Below, one piece after another: positions 10,801-24,104 of a stretch of DNA of 64,000 nt. The DNA comes from Gymnothorax reevesii (lineage: Eukaryota; Chordata; Actinopteri; Anguilliformes; Muraenidae), in contig CM056588.1 in the NCBI GenBank assembly GCA_029721435.1, positions 41,353,930 to 41,417,929 on the forward strand, given 5' to 3'. Below the pieces are notes generated by a model. The model made no database searches. It saw nothing but the letters and a program-made list of their open reading frames with translations, and had not been told where the DNA came from. The position numbers and the translations under genes were made by a program. Numbering within the stretch: position 1 is the stretch's first letter; the number at the start of each line of letters is the position of its first letter.

Positions 10801-13800
10801 TTCCAGTCCACCCTCCCTCAGCTCGTTGCAGGGGGGCATAAAAAACTCAAACGAGAAAACAGTGAGACTGACCACTGGGGATGACAAATCACCAAGTCAC
10901 AGTCAAAGTTCAAAAGATGAAGTTACAGCATAAAGAGCCTTAAGCCCTATTCACACAGGGATTACTTTCCTGTAAAGTTTCCAGCAAATTAAGGGGCAAC
11001 GGTATGTGGGAAGCCAAGCCAGAGCTGAAACACCGAAAATTTTTGAATTTCAGAATGAGACCCTAAAAACATTGTCGGGTTCAGTTCCAGAACTAGTCAA
11101 TGCTGATTCTGGCAGGCGTCAGAGCGGATTCTGCCCGAAAGCATTATTGGTTATGATTCGAATGGATTGTTATATAGAATGACAGCCACTTTAAATGTTA
11201 TGTTCCTCTTCGATGCTGTTAAAAATCTGTACAGTTTGTTTGCCATTTACTGAGTGAAGGGACAAGGCGATTCTCTTGGGGACAGTGGCTGACCCACTAG
11301 AAATATTACTTGAGCCATCTCAGTGAGGTTATAAGCCAAATATTTCTCAATAACCAACCAAAGAACCCCAAATAATCCATCATAATCCATGCTAAGGTCA
11401 TAATCACTATAATGAATACATGTTTCCAAAATTAGTCCAGTCTTAATTGGGCAATATAGATAAGATTAATATAGAGATGAACGTAAACTAATTGGAAACC
11501 TGGATTGGAATTCTAATGCTCCAATTTCAGTTTCACCCTGATAATTTAACCATTTAAAATGCCCATAAGCAAACCAGCAGGATGACAAAGGAAAGAAGGA
11601 TGTGGAAAATAATCAAAATGAACGAGCCCTGAGTCCAAGAGTCACCTGATATAGAAACGCAGTCAATGAATCAAAGACATCAAGCCACAGAGTCTCTCAG
11701 ACTTTGGAGTCCTAATCGGCCGCTGGTGCGATGAGGCACCTGCAAGTGCAGCAGGACTCTAATCTAGGCTGGGGAGTTCGAGGACACAAGCTGACCCCTC
11801 AACACCCCACCGCACCCCCAGACCACCAGAGTGGAGACATGTAGACTGGGCGGCAGGGGGAGCAGGGCTGAAATAAAGACAACCGATTGGTCATAGGAGC
11901 TAGTGCCACCTAGGGAGGGGAGGAGACACCCTGCCTCAAAGCAGGGGCCCACGAGCAATCATGGAATATATCAGGGGCGGGGCTATGCAAATTAGTAGCC
12001 CCTATTGTCTACTTTTACTATGGGAATCCAGGGACATGTGAACTGAAGGGGCAGAGAATGGACACTGCCGGGTTTTTACTTAATTTAAACTGGCGAGATC
12101 AATTGAGAACGTTTCTCTTTTCCAAAAACGCCAAGTGCAGGCAGAACAGTTGCAAGTTGGGAAGAATTGAGAGACTGTGCCAACATCCCTGCTTCTGCCC
12201 AACTTAATGTACCCAACACCACTGACGGCTTGAGCCAGCAACTCTACAGCTGCCAGTCAAGCAACCTACCGCTTGGCTACCCACCAACCCCTGGTCTGCT
12301 GGGGACTGGACCAAATGACCATAAACTTAACCCGAACCAAACTGAATGCACCTTACTGTGTGTCAAGACCCCATCTTCAGCACAGTCTTGCTCCAGCCAT
12401 GGTAGGACCATAGGCTACAGGAAAATATGCACCATGTGACTTGTGATGTCAATGGTCAATATCCTTCAGGCTTTCCTCTCAGCATACAGGACAACAGTTT
12501 TCTGGCTGCTTCATGTGGTACAACTTTGAGCATGTCCTGACCAGTACGGCCACCGAATACGAGTCCCTCATGAGGCCCTTTACAGAAGCCTGCACCTGCT
12601 TCATACACTAAATATTTTTCTTTTGTCCAAATAGCAGGATTAGCTTATCATATCGGCACAAAGGGAAACAATCACAGGAAGGGGAAGGGGGGGGAAAAAA
12701 AAAAAAAAATCACCAAAACACGAAGTGCACATTTTCTTGACGGAAAAAATACTCTTTTCCAGTACAGTTATTCGTGAGTCACAGCTCTTGACAAGACCAG
12801 GAAATAAGCCCCCAAAACAAAGCATGATTGTGGCCAATTCAATGCCGACAGCAGCATCATCACTAGCCCAACAGCAGGTACTTTTCCCAATTGCAACACA
12901 TGAAGCGGCAATAGCCTTGTGATCATGTCTCGTAGGCAAAAATAGCTTATCAGAAGAGGGACCTCGCAGTACACCCAAATCCTACCTATAATAAAAACGT
13001 ACACGGATGCACGCACCCATTTTTCCTCCGTACCAAACAATTGCAAACACACATCATAATGCCTCCACTTAAAAAAAAAAAAAATAAAAAAATGCACACA
13101 CTACACATGCACTCATGAGCCTTTCTTTTTTTCAATTTTGGAACCAGCCGACAGCTCTCTCCTCTGACGTCCACGGTGAATAGGTCGGGACATCACTGCA
13201 ACTCTTGTCCAAGGTCATGCTCTTTTGGCGATGCGTCAGCCCGAAAGACGACATGATCGCTGAGGTCACCGTCCCTGCTTTGATCTAGACCTGCCATCAT
13301 GACGTCTGTAGTCTATTCTGGTTAACCACGACTCCCACCGCACCAGCATTGTGATGAAGATAAGGCGCTCTTAAGGTACAGTACCGTCATGCATCTGAGG
13401 GCGACAATAAGTCTGAACGTCTGTTCTTCAAAATCTACAGTAACATAAAAGTAGGAATGTCAACATCTGATAAAAGGGATCAAACATTAAAGAGGGTGGG
13501 TAGACAGGAGGTAAATGAGCGAAAAACCCAGTAATAGTAAAAATAGGACCCATTTCGACGGAGGAATCTGAATAATGTCCGCTAGTCAAACAAGTTTGTC
13601 CCTGTTCTAAAATAAGAGCGTGACCCCAGGGGATGCAGTGTTTGCTCGGAGGCCCAGGTTTAGTGTTGACTGAGATGGCTCAACGACTTGAACCAGTTTT
13701 TAAAACGGGAAGTTTATGCGTCAAGCAAGATGATTTGAATTCCTCTACCAGCTCCGAGGATACCTCTCCGAATTCAGCACAAATTGTTTTCCATTGGTAC

Positions 13801-14706
13801 ATTTTTCCCAACTAGATAATATGCCAAGAAAAGTGGCCCGCACACTGCGCACAAGAAGGAGAGACCGATAGGATGTTAAAAAAAATGTATTTCCATTTTA
13901 CATCAACTGTGAGGACAAATAAAAAGTAGATGTTTCGGTCACTCAGACCATCATCAGCATCATCAACATTCTCCCCAACAAAGACCAATGAAAACGTAAA
14001 TGGGTCATATTGGCCAATAAAGGTGAAGATTGTCACCAATAGGCAGGCACCATGGTAGTTCTCACTTCAGACCCCAATATAGGCTTGTTCATATCCATTT
14101 AGACCTTTGGGCTAGTTTGTGCAGGATGTGTCAAGAAGACCGCGATAGACAATTACCTTTAAAGCTTCGTCATGGACTTACTGAAAAAGAGACAGATTTT
14201 TATAATCCATGGTAATTGAAATCCTGTAAGCCTTTGCAAAGCCTCCCAACTATTACTTTTAATCATTCATTAAAGTTGAGGATTTCAAAGTAATGCTGAG
14301 GACATGCGCCAGACAGGGTTTTGTTAAAGCTGAATGAACACTAAGGGCCTCCGCGTGTTTGAGCAAATGAAAAGGAGCCGACGGACTCAGTCAGAGGCCC
14401 AGATCCCCAGCCTGCTTCCCTCACAGTCTCTGAACGGAGTGGAAGACATAAAATTAGCAGAAAATAACCCACAGATCTAGAGGTACTTCAGCAGGTTTCA
14501 CGGCGCAGCCCAGGGGTTTTAACACAGAGGATGTTTCTGGCTGGGGGTGGGCTGCGGTTTCATTTCACTGCCAGGACCAGGAGCCCACAGATCTTTCTGA
14601 TGAGCCAACCATCATCACCTCAGCCATGACAAACCGGCCAATAACAGAGGTCACAGGTCATCAGAGAGGAAGACACAGTTATAACTCCATAAGGACCAGG
14701 AAACAC
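10801..14706. other. intergenic, no recognisable gene
   Basis: It contains a one-ended motif near 10940 (GCCCTATTCACACAGGGATT) resembling the end of a fish MITE, A-runs near 12695-12710 and 13071-13091, and a phrase near 13930 (GATGTTTCGGTCACTCAGAC) followed by ATCATCAGCATCATCAAC that recurs in fish repeats. No open frame carries a recognisable domain. Confidence 0.5.
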
Positions 14707-15124
14707 TTCTCACCTCCCTCTCTGTCCTTCTCTTTCTTGCTCCTCTCTCCTCCACCTATTCATCCTCCCACCCTCTTCCTCCCTCCTTCTCTCAGCCTCC
14801 CCCTCGTTCTCTGGTTCTCTCATCCACGCTCACCCTCTCTCACTTATCAGCCTCTCTCTTTTCCCCTCTCCCTCATTCTCCCTTGTACTTTTCCTCTCTC
14901 TTGTTCCTTCTATCCCTTTTCCTTGGCCCCATTCCCTCCCTCCTCTTCCCTCCATACCCCCCTCCCTCATTCCATAGCTCTCCCTTTGCCTTGTTTCCAA
15001 TCCTTCTCTCTCCCTCCCTCCCTCCCTTTCCTTCCCTCTCACTCTCCCTCCATCTTATTCTCTCCCCCTCTCTCCCTTTCCCTCTCCCTCATTCCCCATC
15101 TCTCTCCCACCTGCCCTCCCCCAG
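14707..15124. repeat. about 415-bp polypyrimidine tract
   Basis: The plus strand is almost entirely C and T, with CTCCCTC and TCTCTCC units and few purine interruptions. Open frames of 183 and 171 codons (plus) and 70 codons (minus) run through it only because such text lacks stop codons. Mirror-symmetric pyrimidine blocks of this length can form triplex (H-DNA) structures. Confidence 0.9.
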
Positions 15125-16009
15125 TGTCTGGAGGCCCAGCGATCAGGAGACACACACAGATAAGGCACGATCCCTGATTCTCATGCCTGAATACCTGCGC
15201 AGGTTGGGCAGCAGGTCGAGACACGCTCTGCACGAACCCGTCCACCTGCCCCTCGTTCGCGTGCGCGCAATCCGCCCATCAGATAAACAAAGAGCCCACG
15301 GGACACATCCTGCACAGGGGCACACCTGCCACCTACACAACAGGACACCCCAAATCAGGGGGTGTCTCTGGCCTACAGCCATGAAAACTCAAGAATAGCA
15401 CAGAACATCCCTATGTGTGTCTAGTAGATTTGCAGTTACAGCTTTGACCCAACCAACCAAAAAAAAAAAAAAAAAAAAAATTCACATGCAGGACCAAGCA
15501 ACCTGGAGAGTGCTCAGGCTACCAGCTGTAAGGGGAAAATTGAAACAAAACACCTCCCTAATCTTAAAAAATATTGGCCGTCAACCTCAAAAATTGTCCA
15601 ATATCTTGGCATTTAAACTACTAACAACTTTGAGAAACAAACATGTTCAAAGAAGCTTCTGTGGAGAGGTTTTCAGCATCGTGTTAGTTGCATGCAGCAA
15701 CAAAGGCTTCGAGGAAAAGCCGTACTTTCTGACCAAAACAAGAAAAATAGACAAAAGAAATTGCAACACCGTGGGTTAGAGCAGCATAAAGCTGTGGTAT
15801 TTGCAGGGCTGTGGTGAAGAAATGTAATCTGATCATAAACAGACAGGAGGATGAGGGGGTGAGGAAGAGGAGGGTTGTTGGTACATGCCAGCGATGCCCT
15901 GAGTCGCTCTCATAAACACTCCCAGCATTCCTGAGGTGGGGGGAGGGGGCGCTGTGCCATGACATGCAGGCGTGTCCCAGAGATACACACAACAGGCTAT
16001 TGCTGTGCA
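15125..16009. other. intergenic with A22 run
   Basis: A homopolymer of about 22 A lies at 15459-15480. The rest is mixed sequence with no recognisable gene. Confidence 0.5.
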
Positions 16010-16430
16010 GAGTGCAACCAGCATAATGCAGCTCACAGCTTCATAACACAACACCGCAAAGACAAGCCACACAATTGAACACAGGCAATACTATATAACA
16101 GAGCCCAACAACCTGACACAGGTAACGCTATACGTACAACACAGCCCAACAACCTGAAGCAACAACAAATAGCGCAATCTAACAACCTATCACTGCCAAT
16201 ACAACATAATATAATCAAACAATCAGATGCAGACCACACCAAAAAGAACAACCTGGCAAAGGCAAGATCACAAAAAAAAAAAAATCTCACACAGTCAGGC
16301 AACAATCTCCAACTCAACCTAAGATAGCAGGACACAGACTTGCACAATAAAATCCTTTGTAACACAAACATCACAGTCTAGCACAATCCAAAACAGTCCA
16401 GCAGTGAGTAACACAACCCAATACAGATGT
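16010..16430. repeat. degenerate A/C-skewed tandem repeat
   Basis: The plus strand is rich in A and C and poor in G and T for about 420 bp. Two adjacent units of about 40 bp end in the same phrase CAGAGCCCAACAACCTGA / CACAGCCCAACAACCTGA. Further decayed CAACCTR and AACACA phrases follow to about 16430. Minus-strand frames of 79 and 113 codons reflect the skew and are not convincing genes. Confidence 0.6.
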
Positions 16431-17416
16431 GACTTGATTCAGGATTCTGCGTGCAAGGAGGTCATGGACACGTGAGGGGGGAGAGAAGGGGGAAACCGCC
16501 CCTCTACCCCCCACCTGAGGAGTAGGTTTGGGGGAGTTCCTGGGATTTCTTCCTCTGACATGCTGGAGCCATTTCTGACTCCTCCAAACTCAGATTTCGC
16601 AGGATTTGAAAAAACCCAGGTGCGCCAGCACCGACTGATAACATTTCACATGCCATTCAACAGATATCAGATGAGGAAAATTAAACATGACAAAATACCA
16701 CAAATGGAAGAGAAACACCATTTCCCAAAATAAAAGTGAGAATTAAAAATGCATTTTCTTCATGGACAGGCTGGAAACAATATGCTGAGAGTGAGGTTTA
16801 GTTGCCATTGGAATCTTTATAAAATAAAAGGCACAGTACTGTATGTACTAAAGACTTGAGGCCTTTCAGCACTTTCACACAAAACTGCAGAAACCACAAA
16901 ATGGACACCAAAATGGTGCATCTCACTTTGAAGGTTTGTCTGAACAAGAGCACCACCAACAGGTTTAGTAATGTAACAACATTCCAGGAGTGTATTTAAG
17001 GCTACAATGGAAAATCTTCCACAAGCTGAACACAACACAACTAAACAAAATATTTGATGACCTAGTGGGTGGGGTCACAAAAGTGTGACCAGAATGTTTG
17101 TAAGTGTGTATAGCACTGCTGATGAAACCATCACTCGGGTCAGTGCAAGCAATATCCTTATAGATTTTAAAAACATATCCAAGGACACTGACTCGAGGAG
17201 TGAAGACAGGAGACAGATCGGCCAACTGACTAAACCAGAGCCCATAAACTGGTCATTAACGCTCTCATGCATGAATTATGATAAACTCAGACAGGATTTT
17301 TTTTACTAATATGCAGCAGTGCCCATAGAGACAAAAAACACTTTTAAACAGCTGTACACTGTAGTGACCTCCATGCATGAAAGGGTTCATGGGGCATCAA
17401 ATATGACACATTCATA
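16431..17416. other. intergenic, no recognisable gene
   Basis: Ordinary sequence up to the left end of the Tc1-like element at 17417. No open frame with a domain was found. Confidence 0.5.
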
Positions 17417-17639
17417 TACAACCCCAATTCCGAAATAGTTATGACAAAGTGTAAATTTTGAATAAAATCAAAACGCAATGACTGTCAAATCACACCAGCC
17501 AGCATTTTATTCACAATAGAACAGAGATAACAAAGCAAATCTTGAAAACTGAGAAATTTTACAATTTTATCCACAAAATGAGCTCATGTCAAATTTGATG
17601 GCTGCTACAGGTCTCGAAAAAGTTGGGACAGGGGCCTGT

Positions 17640-18867
17640 TTACAATGATGCAGCAACTCCTCTTCTTTTAAACCGGAGTGGAGATGTCTGGGCATTGAGG
17701 AGACCGGTATCCTGAGTTTAGCCATTGGAATTTCATCCCAATACAGGCTTCCAGCAGCTGGAGAGTTTTGGGTCTCCTTTGATGGACTTTCCCCTTAATT
17801 ATGCGCCAAATGTTCTCAATCGGTGAAAGATCAGGACTACAGGCAGGCCAGTTCAGCGCACGTACTCTTCTACTACGAAGCCATACTGTTGTAATAGCTC
17901 CAGTATGTGGTTTTGCATTGTCCAGCTGAATACACAAGGTCTTCCCTGGAATAGATGGTCATCTGGAGGGGAACATACAGTGGTGCTTGAAAGTATGTGA
18001 GCCCTTTAGAATTTTCAAGATTTCTGCATATATGAGACCAAAATATTATCAGATTTTCACACAAGTCCAAAAGTAGATAGAGAACCCAGTTAAACAAATG
18101 AGAAAAAGTATGATATTTGGTCATGGATTTATTGATCCAATATTTTTAAAGGGAAAAATTTTAAAGAAAAATTTTAAAAGGGTTCACAAACGTTCAAGCG
18201 CCATTGTATGTTGTTTTAAAACCTTTATATACCTTTCAGCATTCATGGTGCTTTTTAAAACATGCAAGTGTCCCACACCATATGCACTGATGCATCCCCA
18301 TACCATCAGACATGCTGGCTTTTGAACTGAACACTGATAACAGGAGGGCTGGTCTTTCTCCGCTTTAGCCCGGAGGATATGACGCCCATGATTTCCAACA
18401 AGAATGTCAAATTTGGACTCGTGTGACCACAGGACACTTTGCCAAATAGCTACAGTCCATTTTCAATGAGCCTTGGCCCACAGAACATGGCGACGCTTCT
18501 GGATCATGCTCAGCAATGGCTTCCTTTTTGCATGAGAGTTTTAGGTGGCACGGCGGACTGCGTTTACAGGCAGTGGTTTCTTGAAGTATTCCTGGGCCCA
18601 TTTAGTAATGTCAATGACAGAATCATGCTAGTGAGTGATGCAGTGGCATATGAGGGCCCGAAGATCACAGGCATCCAGTAAAGGTCTTGGGCTTTGTCCC
18701 TTAAGCACAGAAATTTTTCGTTTCTCTGAATCTTTTGATGTTATGCACTGTCGATGATGGGACCTTCAAAGCCTTTGCAACCTGACATTGAGAAACATTG
18801 TTTTTAAAGTATTCTTTTCCCCAATTTCTTTACATAAGCCTTCACAGGTTGGAGAGCCTCTGGCCAT
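17640..18867 (-). pseudogene. Tc1-like DD34E transposase, disrupted
   Basis: The reading starts near the ATG at 18867 with MARGSPTCEG, followed by a helix-turn-helix segment containing SSTVHNIKRFRE. This matches the N-terminal DNA-binding region of Tc1 transposases, which cut and paste the element by binding its inverted ends. The C-terminal catalytic part is clear at 17937-17668: QLDNAKPHT holds the second catalytic Asp and SPIENIW the Glu, with 34 residues between them, hence DD34E. WPACSPDLSPIENIW is a strong family signature. The middle is broken by frameshifts and by the MITE inserted at 17978-18206. It is a non-functional relic. Confidence 0.9.
17976..18208. mobile_element. nested Tc1-type MITE (GTGGTGCTTGAAAG family)
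   Basis: CAGTGGTGCTTGAAAGTATG at 17978 and GTTCACAAACGTTCAAGCGC followed by CATTG ending at 18206 are imperfect inverted ends of a 229-bp non-coding element. TA dinucleotides at 17976-17977 and 18207-18208 are its target duplication. It sits inside the disrupted transposase, so it inserted after that element arrived. Confidence 0.9.
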
Positions 18868-19223
18868 CTTCACTTCTGACTCAGCCTCTAAGACATCCCT
18901 TTTATAGCCAATCAAGTTATACACCTGATGCCAGTCAATTTAATTACTTGCTAAATGTTCTTTCAGCTGATTCTCTTCTATATTAATAGCTTTTTCAGCC
19001 CTTTTTTTGCCTGTGTCCCAACTTTTTTGAGATCTGTTGCCGCCAGAAATTTGACATAAGCTCATTTTGAGGATTAAAATGTAAAATGTCTCAGTTTCAA
19101 CATTAGAATTGTTATCCATGTTCTACTGTAAATAACATTGGCTCATGTTATCTGAAAGTCATTGCATTTTGATTTCATTCACAATTTATACTTCGTCCCA
19201 CGTATTTCGGAATTGGAGTTGTA

Positions 19224-22200
19224 CATCACACCATTAATATTAGAGTTCCGAGATGGAGAGAGTTCTGACATGAGGGTTCCAGAAAATCTGATCACGGAGC
19301 CATTATGTTTCCACTGTGTCATCGGGCACCGTCTCAAAGTTAATGTGTTATTTTTCCCCATTTACTCTTATGTGACGTCGGAACATTCTCCCCTCTTATG
19401 CTTGGTGAAACCATTGCTAGCTGGTTAATCGTTTTTCCCCTGAAATTAATGTTTCCCTTTCCAGATCAGCGAAAAACAATTCAACGATTTCCACTGTGCA
19501 AAATGGCTCCGTTTTGTAAGACTGATACAAAATGGCTCCAATTGTCAAGCCGTTGCTACTCCCTCCCTCAAGGGACTCTAACCAGAGTTTAATGCCAGGC
19601 CTGAAAAATAAGAGTGGTTTCAACCACCAGCAGGAACTTTCATATTAAAAAGTGTGTGGTGCAGAGTGGGGGGTTTGGGTGGTCAGGGCGGGGAGAGGGG
19701 GCCAGGAAGAAGAACACAGCTGGCTTTTAAAAGGTGGCGTTTGGTGGAAGGTCCCTATGGCGCCATGATGTATCGCGGGAAGGGTGGGTACGTGGTGCAC
19801 TGAAATACCTTTACAGGCAGAAATATAGCTTTTGCGCCATGAAACTTTTCATAAAACTACAGTGTATATTTGTTTCTAGATACAGTCTACTTCATACTGC
19901 TCTCTACAGGGAAAATATTTACTTTCAGCCAGAATTTACATTTTATATGCTTATATGGTTTAGCAATAATGATGTCACTCTTACCAAGCTCCACAAACCA
20001 TACTTGATGTAGTAAACAACCAAAAACAACAATGGTGATAGTCACACTGAACACATGCCGACCAAGTTCTGGAAATTCCCATTGAGACCTTGTGAGCATG
20101 ACCAATTAAGCTCTACCATAGACCACTCCCTTTATCATACCAAATACTACAAACAAACCACATACTGTGATGTCACAAGTTGAATCACCTCAATTCTAAA
20201 ATAGTGGGACAGACCAGACAATTACATGGATGTGTCAATGTGTCAGCCATATTGGGTAAGACTTCCGCTGCTTGTTGACCTGCCTGTGTAGAATTCAGGA
20301 ATCTAACTTCCCTGATATCACTGTTTGCAATCACAGTTCAGTCTTCCCCAGGATGGTGCCCATGAGCACATTAAAGATAACAATGCCCCAGGACAACGTC
20401 TGTTCTAATGTTTTGAGATCTACAAGTGTCACATACGGAAAATCTAGACAAGTCAAGAACCTCAGAACAGTAAACATGGATGCATACAAACCCGACCAGT
20501 CAGAATTACTCCCACTTCTGGGAAGCCTAACCCTCTGCCTGAAAGGCCTCAAAAAAAGTTCAGGGTCTGATTTAAGAGGCAATTAAGGCACAAGGTAAGC
20601 TGGACCCCTTCCAGAGGTCTTAAACAAGCATGTTTCACTGGGCTTACATAACAGTACCAGCCGCAAGTTATTTATATTAGCAGTAATTCGGCTCCGCGTC
20701 ATTAATCTGGCTCCTGACTACTGAAGGAAAACAAAACCCCTCCTAATGGCCTGTGCTCGAGCCGAGAGGCTACATATGGTGCGCAACAGCATGAAGGGCC
20801 AAATCAACCAATCAGCTCATGGAATAAAACAGGTACCTCGGCGACTGTGCGTACGCTTCTGGAAAGGGATAGACAACCGACAAAAATGAGGGGCTAGTGC
20901 CCCAAAAATGAGGTGAGAATGCTGAACTCCATTTCTACCTCAAACTGAAACTAATCCTCCGAAAACACAAATGGCCGTTGGCAGTAACGGTCCCACGAGG
21001 AGGTGAAAGATGCATTACCTGAGGAAGAGAGCGAGGAGCAGGTTTCTGCGACTCTCTGGTGAGCTCAGCCTAGGGGGAGAGGTTTTGCTACGTTCCGCCA
21101 TTCCTGACCTTGAAAAGTGGTGGCCTTTACCGGTCAGAGCAGATTAGAGGTCACTTGTCTTCCTTCACTAGTGCGCACAGACGAACGAAGAGAGACTGAC
21201 ACTGCAAGCTAAGTTCCTTCGACATACGTGCACACTGAAAACACGCCGATATCCGCGGTTGGTCCGAGGACATGCACGTCATGGCACGCCACCCTTCTGT
21301 CAGGGCTGATAAGGCAGTCGCTATACCAGAGGGACAAGCCAAGATTAGGGTGCGCAGAGCCCGGTCAACTATCAGAAATGCCAGATCCACTGTGAGGCCC
21401 AACACTAATACCAGAGTTGCACAGGGTTGCTTCAACCCATGATACAGCAATGCTAGGCTAACTCTGCTAGTTACCCTTCTATTCGCAGCACTTAAAAACA
21501 TGGTTACTGGTTGGCTTCTTCAGACCGCTACATACAATGCAGGAAAGAAACAGCCAGAGCTCTCCGATACAATCTTACAAAGAGAAAGAGGAAGAGGGAG
21601 GCTGGGAGAGAGAGACAGAGACAGAACAAGCGAGACGCCGCTCCTAATCAACATCCAGACACCAGCAATGACATCACTGATGCCTTTTCCAGATGCACTC
21701 AGCATGTACAAGGACAGCCCAGTGCTTTCAATTAGGCCGATCCGTCCGCTAACGAGTGTTTAAATTTTATCACTGGTTAGCAGGAGCATTTTTGCCCCCC
21801 TTAAGAAGCAAATGTGCTCTTCAGGTGAAAGATAGAAGCGCCCTCATGAGTTCCCAATAAGTTCAGGTGCTAAAATGGGATCCTCAGTGGGGAACACCAG
21901 GCAGGGGGGTGAGAGCCCTGTATCACGGACGTATAAAAGAGATATTGGTGCCAACACCCCCTGATTGACTAGAGAAAAAAAAAAAAATTACCAACAGAAT
22001 CCTTCAAAGGACCCTTGAGGACAATCCATGTTCCATCCATGTTTCAATTTTATGTTCATTAATGGTTAGCAAGCATTTCTTTATTATATACCCTTTTTTT
22101 CTAAGGAAGATGCTTAATGGAGCAAACTGAATTTCATGGGGGTATTTATTTCCTGGTGGGAGGGGGGGGGATAAATTTTCATGGGCTTCTCCGGTCTCAC

Positions 22201-23284
22201 TTCCTGCCAAGACTTCGATCTGGAAACACCACTGTGGTGCTAATGGAAGCCGTATGCACGCGTGTTGAGATGTGCACATTGGTCCACCTTACGCCACCGG
22301 GCTTGTTCGTCTCGCCAGGGATATAAAACAATGGAAAAGAACCACCTCTTAAAACCAGCAGAAAATTCTCACAATAAACCTTAACGGGCACATTGAGCAA
22401 ATTTGGCAAAAACTGCACTTCCTTTAATAATGGGCTTCTTTTCAACCTCACAGCACATGCTGAAGTAAAAACTTGATCCTGCATAGTCAAGTAAGGCACA
22501 ATAAATGCATCTCCAGTTGTAGTCTTTGATGGCAAATGGTAGCAATCGAGGCAAAATGACTCTATGACAGCACAATTCAGACATACTGGACTACACAATC
22601 ATGCATACACAATCAAATTCACAGCTAAAGAACAACAAAATATCACGATGGACAAATTTCTGTAAATTATTCTTGCACCAAACCTAGCACAAGGCTGTAT
22701 ACTTCTCACAGTGTTTTTAAGGGCAGGGGCTGTTGCATAAGGTCCACAGGCAGCACAAGGGCACAAGCCACTGGAATTATTTAATGGGGTCAAAGTTCAA
22801 CCCCCCTGCAGAGTAAGGAAAGTTTACAAGTCCCCCGACCTCTACCAGAGGAAAAGGGGGGAAACAGGTGACAGTCAGTCCCTGGCGTCTGTCTTTTCAG
22901 AACTGCTTTCTCTCTGGTGGTTTAAATGTATACATGGGGGCCTTTCTTGTAACAAGCCCCCCTTCCCCTGCCCGTAAGCTACAGCCCAGGACCCTGCCGA
23001 CACCCCTCCTGAATAATATTATTGTTAATGGAGGCAGTCGTGCCAGACCTGGGCACAGAGAACAGAATGTTCCAGAAAAAATACCCGTGGGGCACGTTAA
23101 CGGGGCATGGTGCTGGCCGGGCCGGGGCTGGGTTATGGAGACCGTCAGGCTGACCAGGGGAGTCTCCAGGGAAACGCTCGGTCTGCGAGCTCCCAGAAAC
23201 CACCAACCACAGCGCTTCCGTCATGGAGAGGTTACGTCAATGGCGGGAAGTGAGCCAGACCAGAGTCTGCTCAGTCTCATTCAT
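19224..23284. other. intergenic, no recognisable gene
   Basis: The plus-strand frame at 20272-20586 (104 codons) and the overlapping minus-strand frame at 20331-20582 show no domain I recognise. A purine-rich run lies at about 21577-21630 and G-runs lie near 22158-22170. A stop-free plus-strand stretch near 21240-21450 is basic but also unrecognised. Confidence 0.5.
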
Positions 23285-23445
23285 AGCTTCTCTCTCTCGC
23301 TCCCTTCATTATTTCCTTTTCTCTCAGTCTCTTTCACTCACTCTCCCTCCTCCTGCACTTTCAAACTCCACTCCTCCATCATCCCCTCCTTCCATCACTT
23401 TCTTTCACTCTCACTCTCATACACTCACTCACTCTCACTCCTCCA
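23285..23445. repeat. polypyrimidine (CT-rich) tract
   Basis: About 160 bp of nearly uninterrupted CTCTC, TTTCTC and CACTCTC text. It keeps the 199-codon plus-strand frame 22868-23467 open, which is therefore not credible as a gene. Confidence 0.85.
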
Positions 23446-24104
23446 GCACCACAGGAGAACACACTGATATTGTTTAGGTCAGTAGAGAATAGGCTCCATA
23501 TTGCACTGCACCATACAGAGGAATATGAGATGAGACACACTGCCCTTCATCAGCATTTTCAGTAGGAAAACATCCTCAGCTCTGCGCCCAGTTCAGCTCC
23601 CACCTCTGCAGAGTCTGCTGCAATAACCCAGCATCTGATCTCACAGGCTACTGCGGACAAACTCAAAACTTAAAGATTCACAAGTCTGAAAGAGCCAAAG
23701 TAAAGATATAGTAATGTTTTTTCTTGAGGTACAAATTCATTTTTTTATTTTAGTTTTTCCACTCCTGGAGCATGGTGTGGAAAGAATCTTTTCTTCTGAA
23801 CAGCACACATATGGGAGACGACCGGCACATGAGCGAAGTCACGAGCGCACGTTAAATCCACAGTCACGCCACTTTGAGAGGCACCAGCTGACGCGCATCT
23901 CCGCACGTCAGCACGTGTACACCGTCCCTCCCAAATTTGGTAAGTACAAGTCTTTCTCCCTCTCCTTCAAACTCTCTCCCATATAAATTCAGTGTCACAC
24001 TCTCTCCATCTCATTCATGCACCATTTCAATCTTCGGTTTAGGGCGGTGCTGCCTGGGTTGTGAAACCACACTGCCTCCGACTGAATACTACAAGAACTA
24101 CAGC

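Larger units (their letters stand above)
17417..19223 (-). mobile_element. degenerate Tc1/mariner element with CAACCCCAATTCC ends
   Basis: The left end reads TA|CAACCCCAATTCCGAAATA and the right end read in reverse complement gives TA|CAACTCCAATTCCGAAATA, so a TA duplication flanks matched inverted ends. This end sequence is widespread in fish genomes. The body is about 1.57 kb after subtracting a nested 229-bp MITE (17978-18206). A dead transposase lies on the minus strand. The element is intact end to end but carries frame disruptions and cannot encode an active enzyme as it stands. Confidence 0.92.

Noticed and set aside
14626..15398. Plus-strand frames of 183 and 171 codons rich in Ser, Leu and Pro
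   Set aside because: They are produced by the polypyrimidine tract. No domain, and two overlapping frames are equally open.
20272..20586. 104-codon plus-strand frame containing ESNFPDITVCNHS
   Set aside because: FPDITVCN loosely recalls the ENaC/ASIC motif F-P-x-V-T-x-C-N, but the rest of the frame does not follow that family and no neighbouring exons were found.
22868..23467. 199-codon plus-strand frame
   Set aside because: The C-terminal third is a CT-rich tract, the N-terminal part has no recognisable domain and no splice or promoter support.
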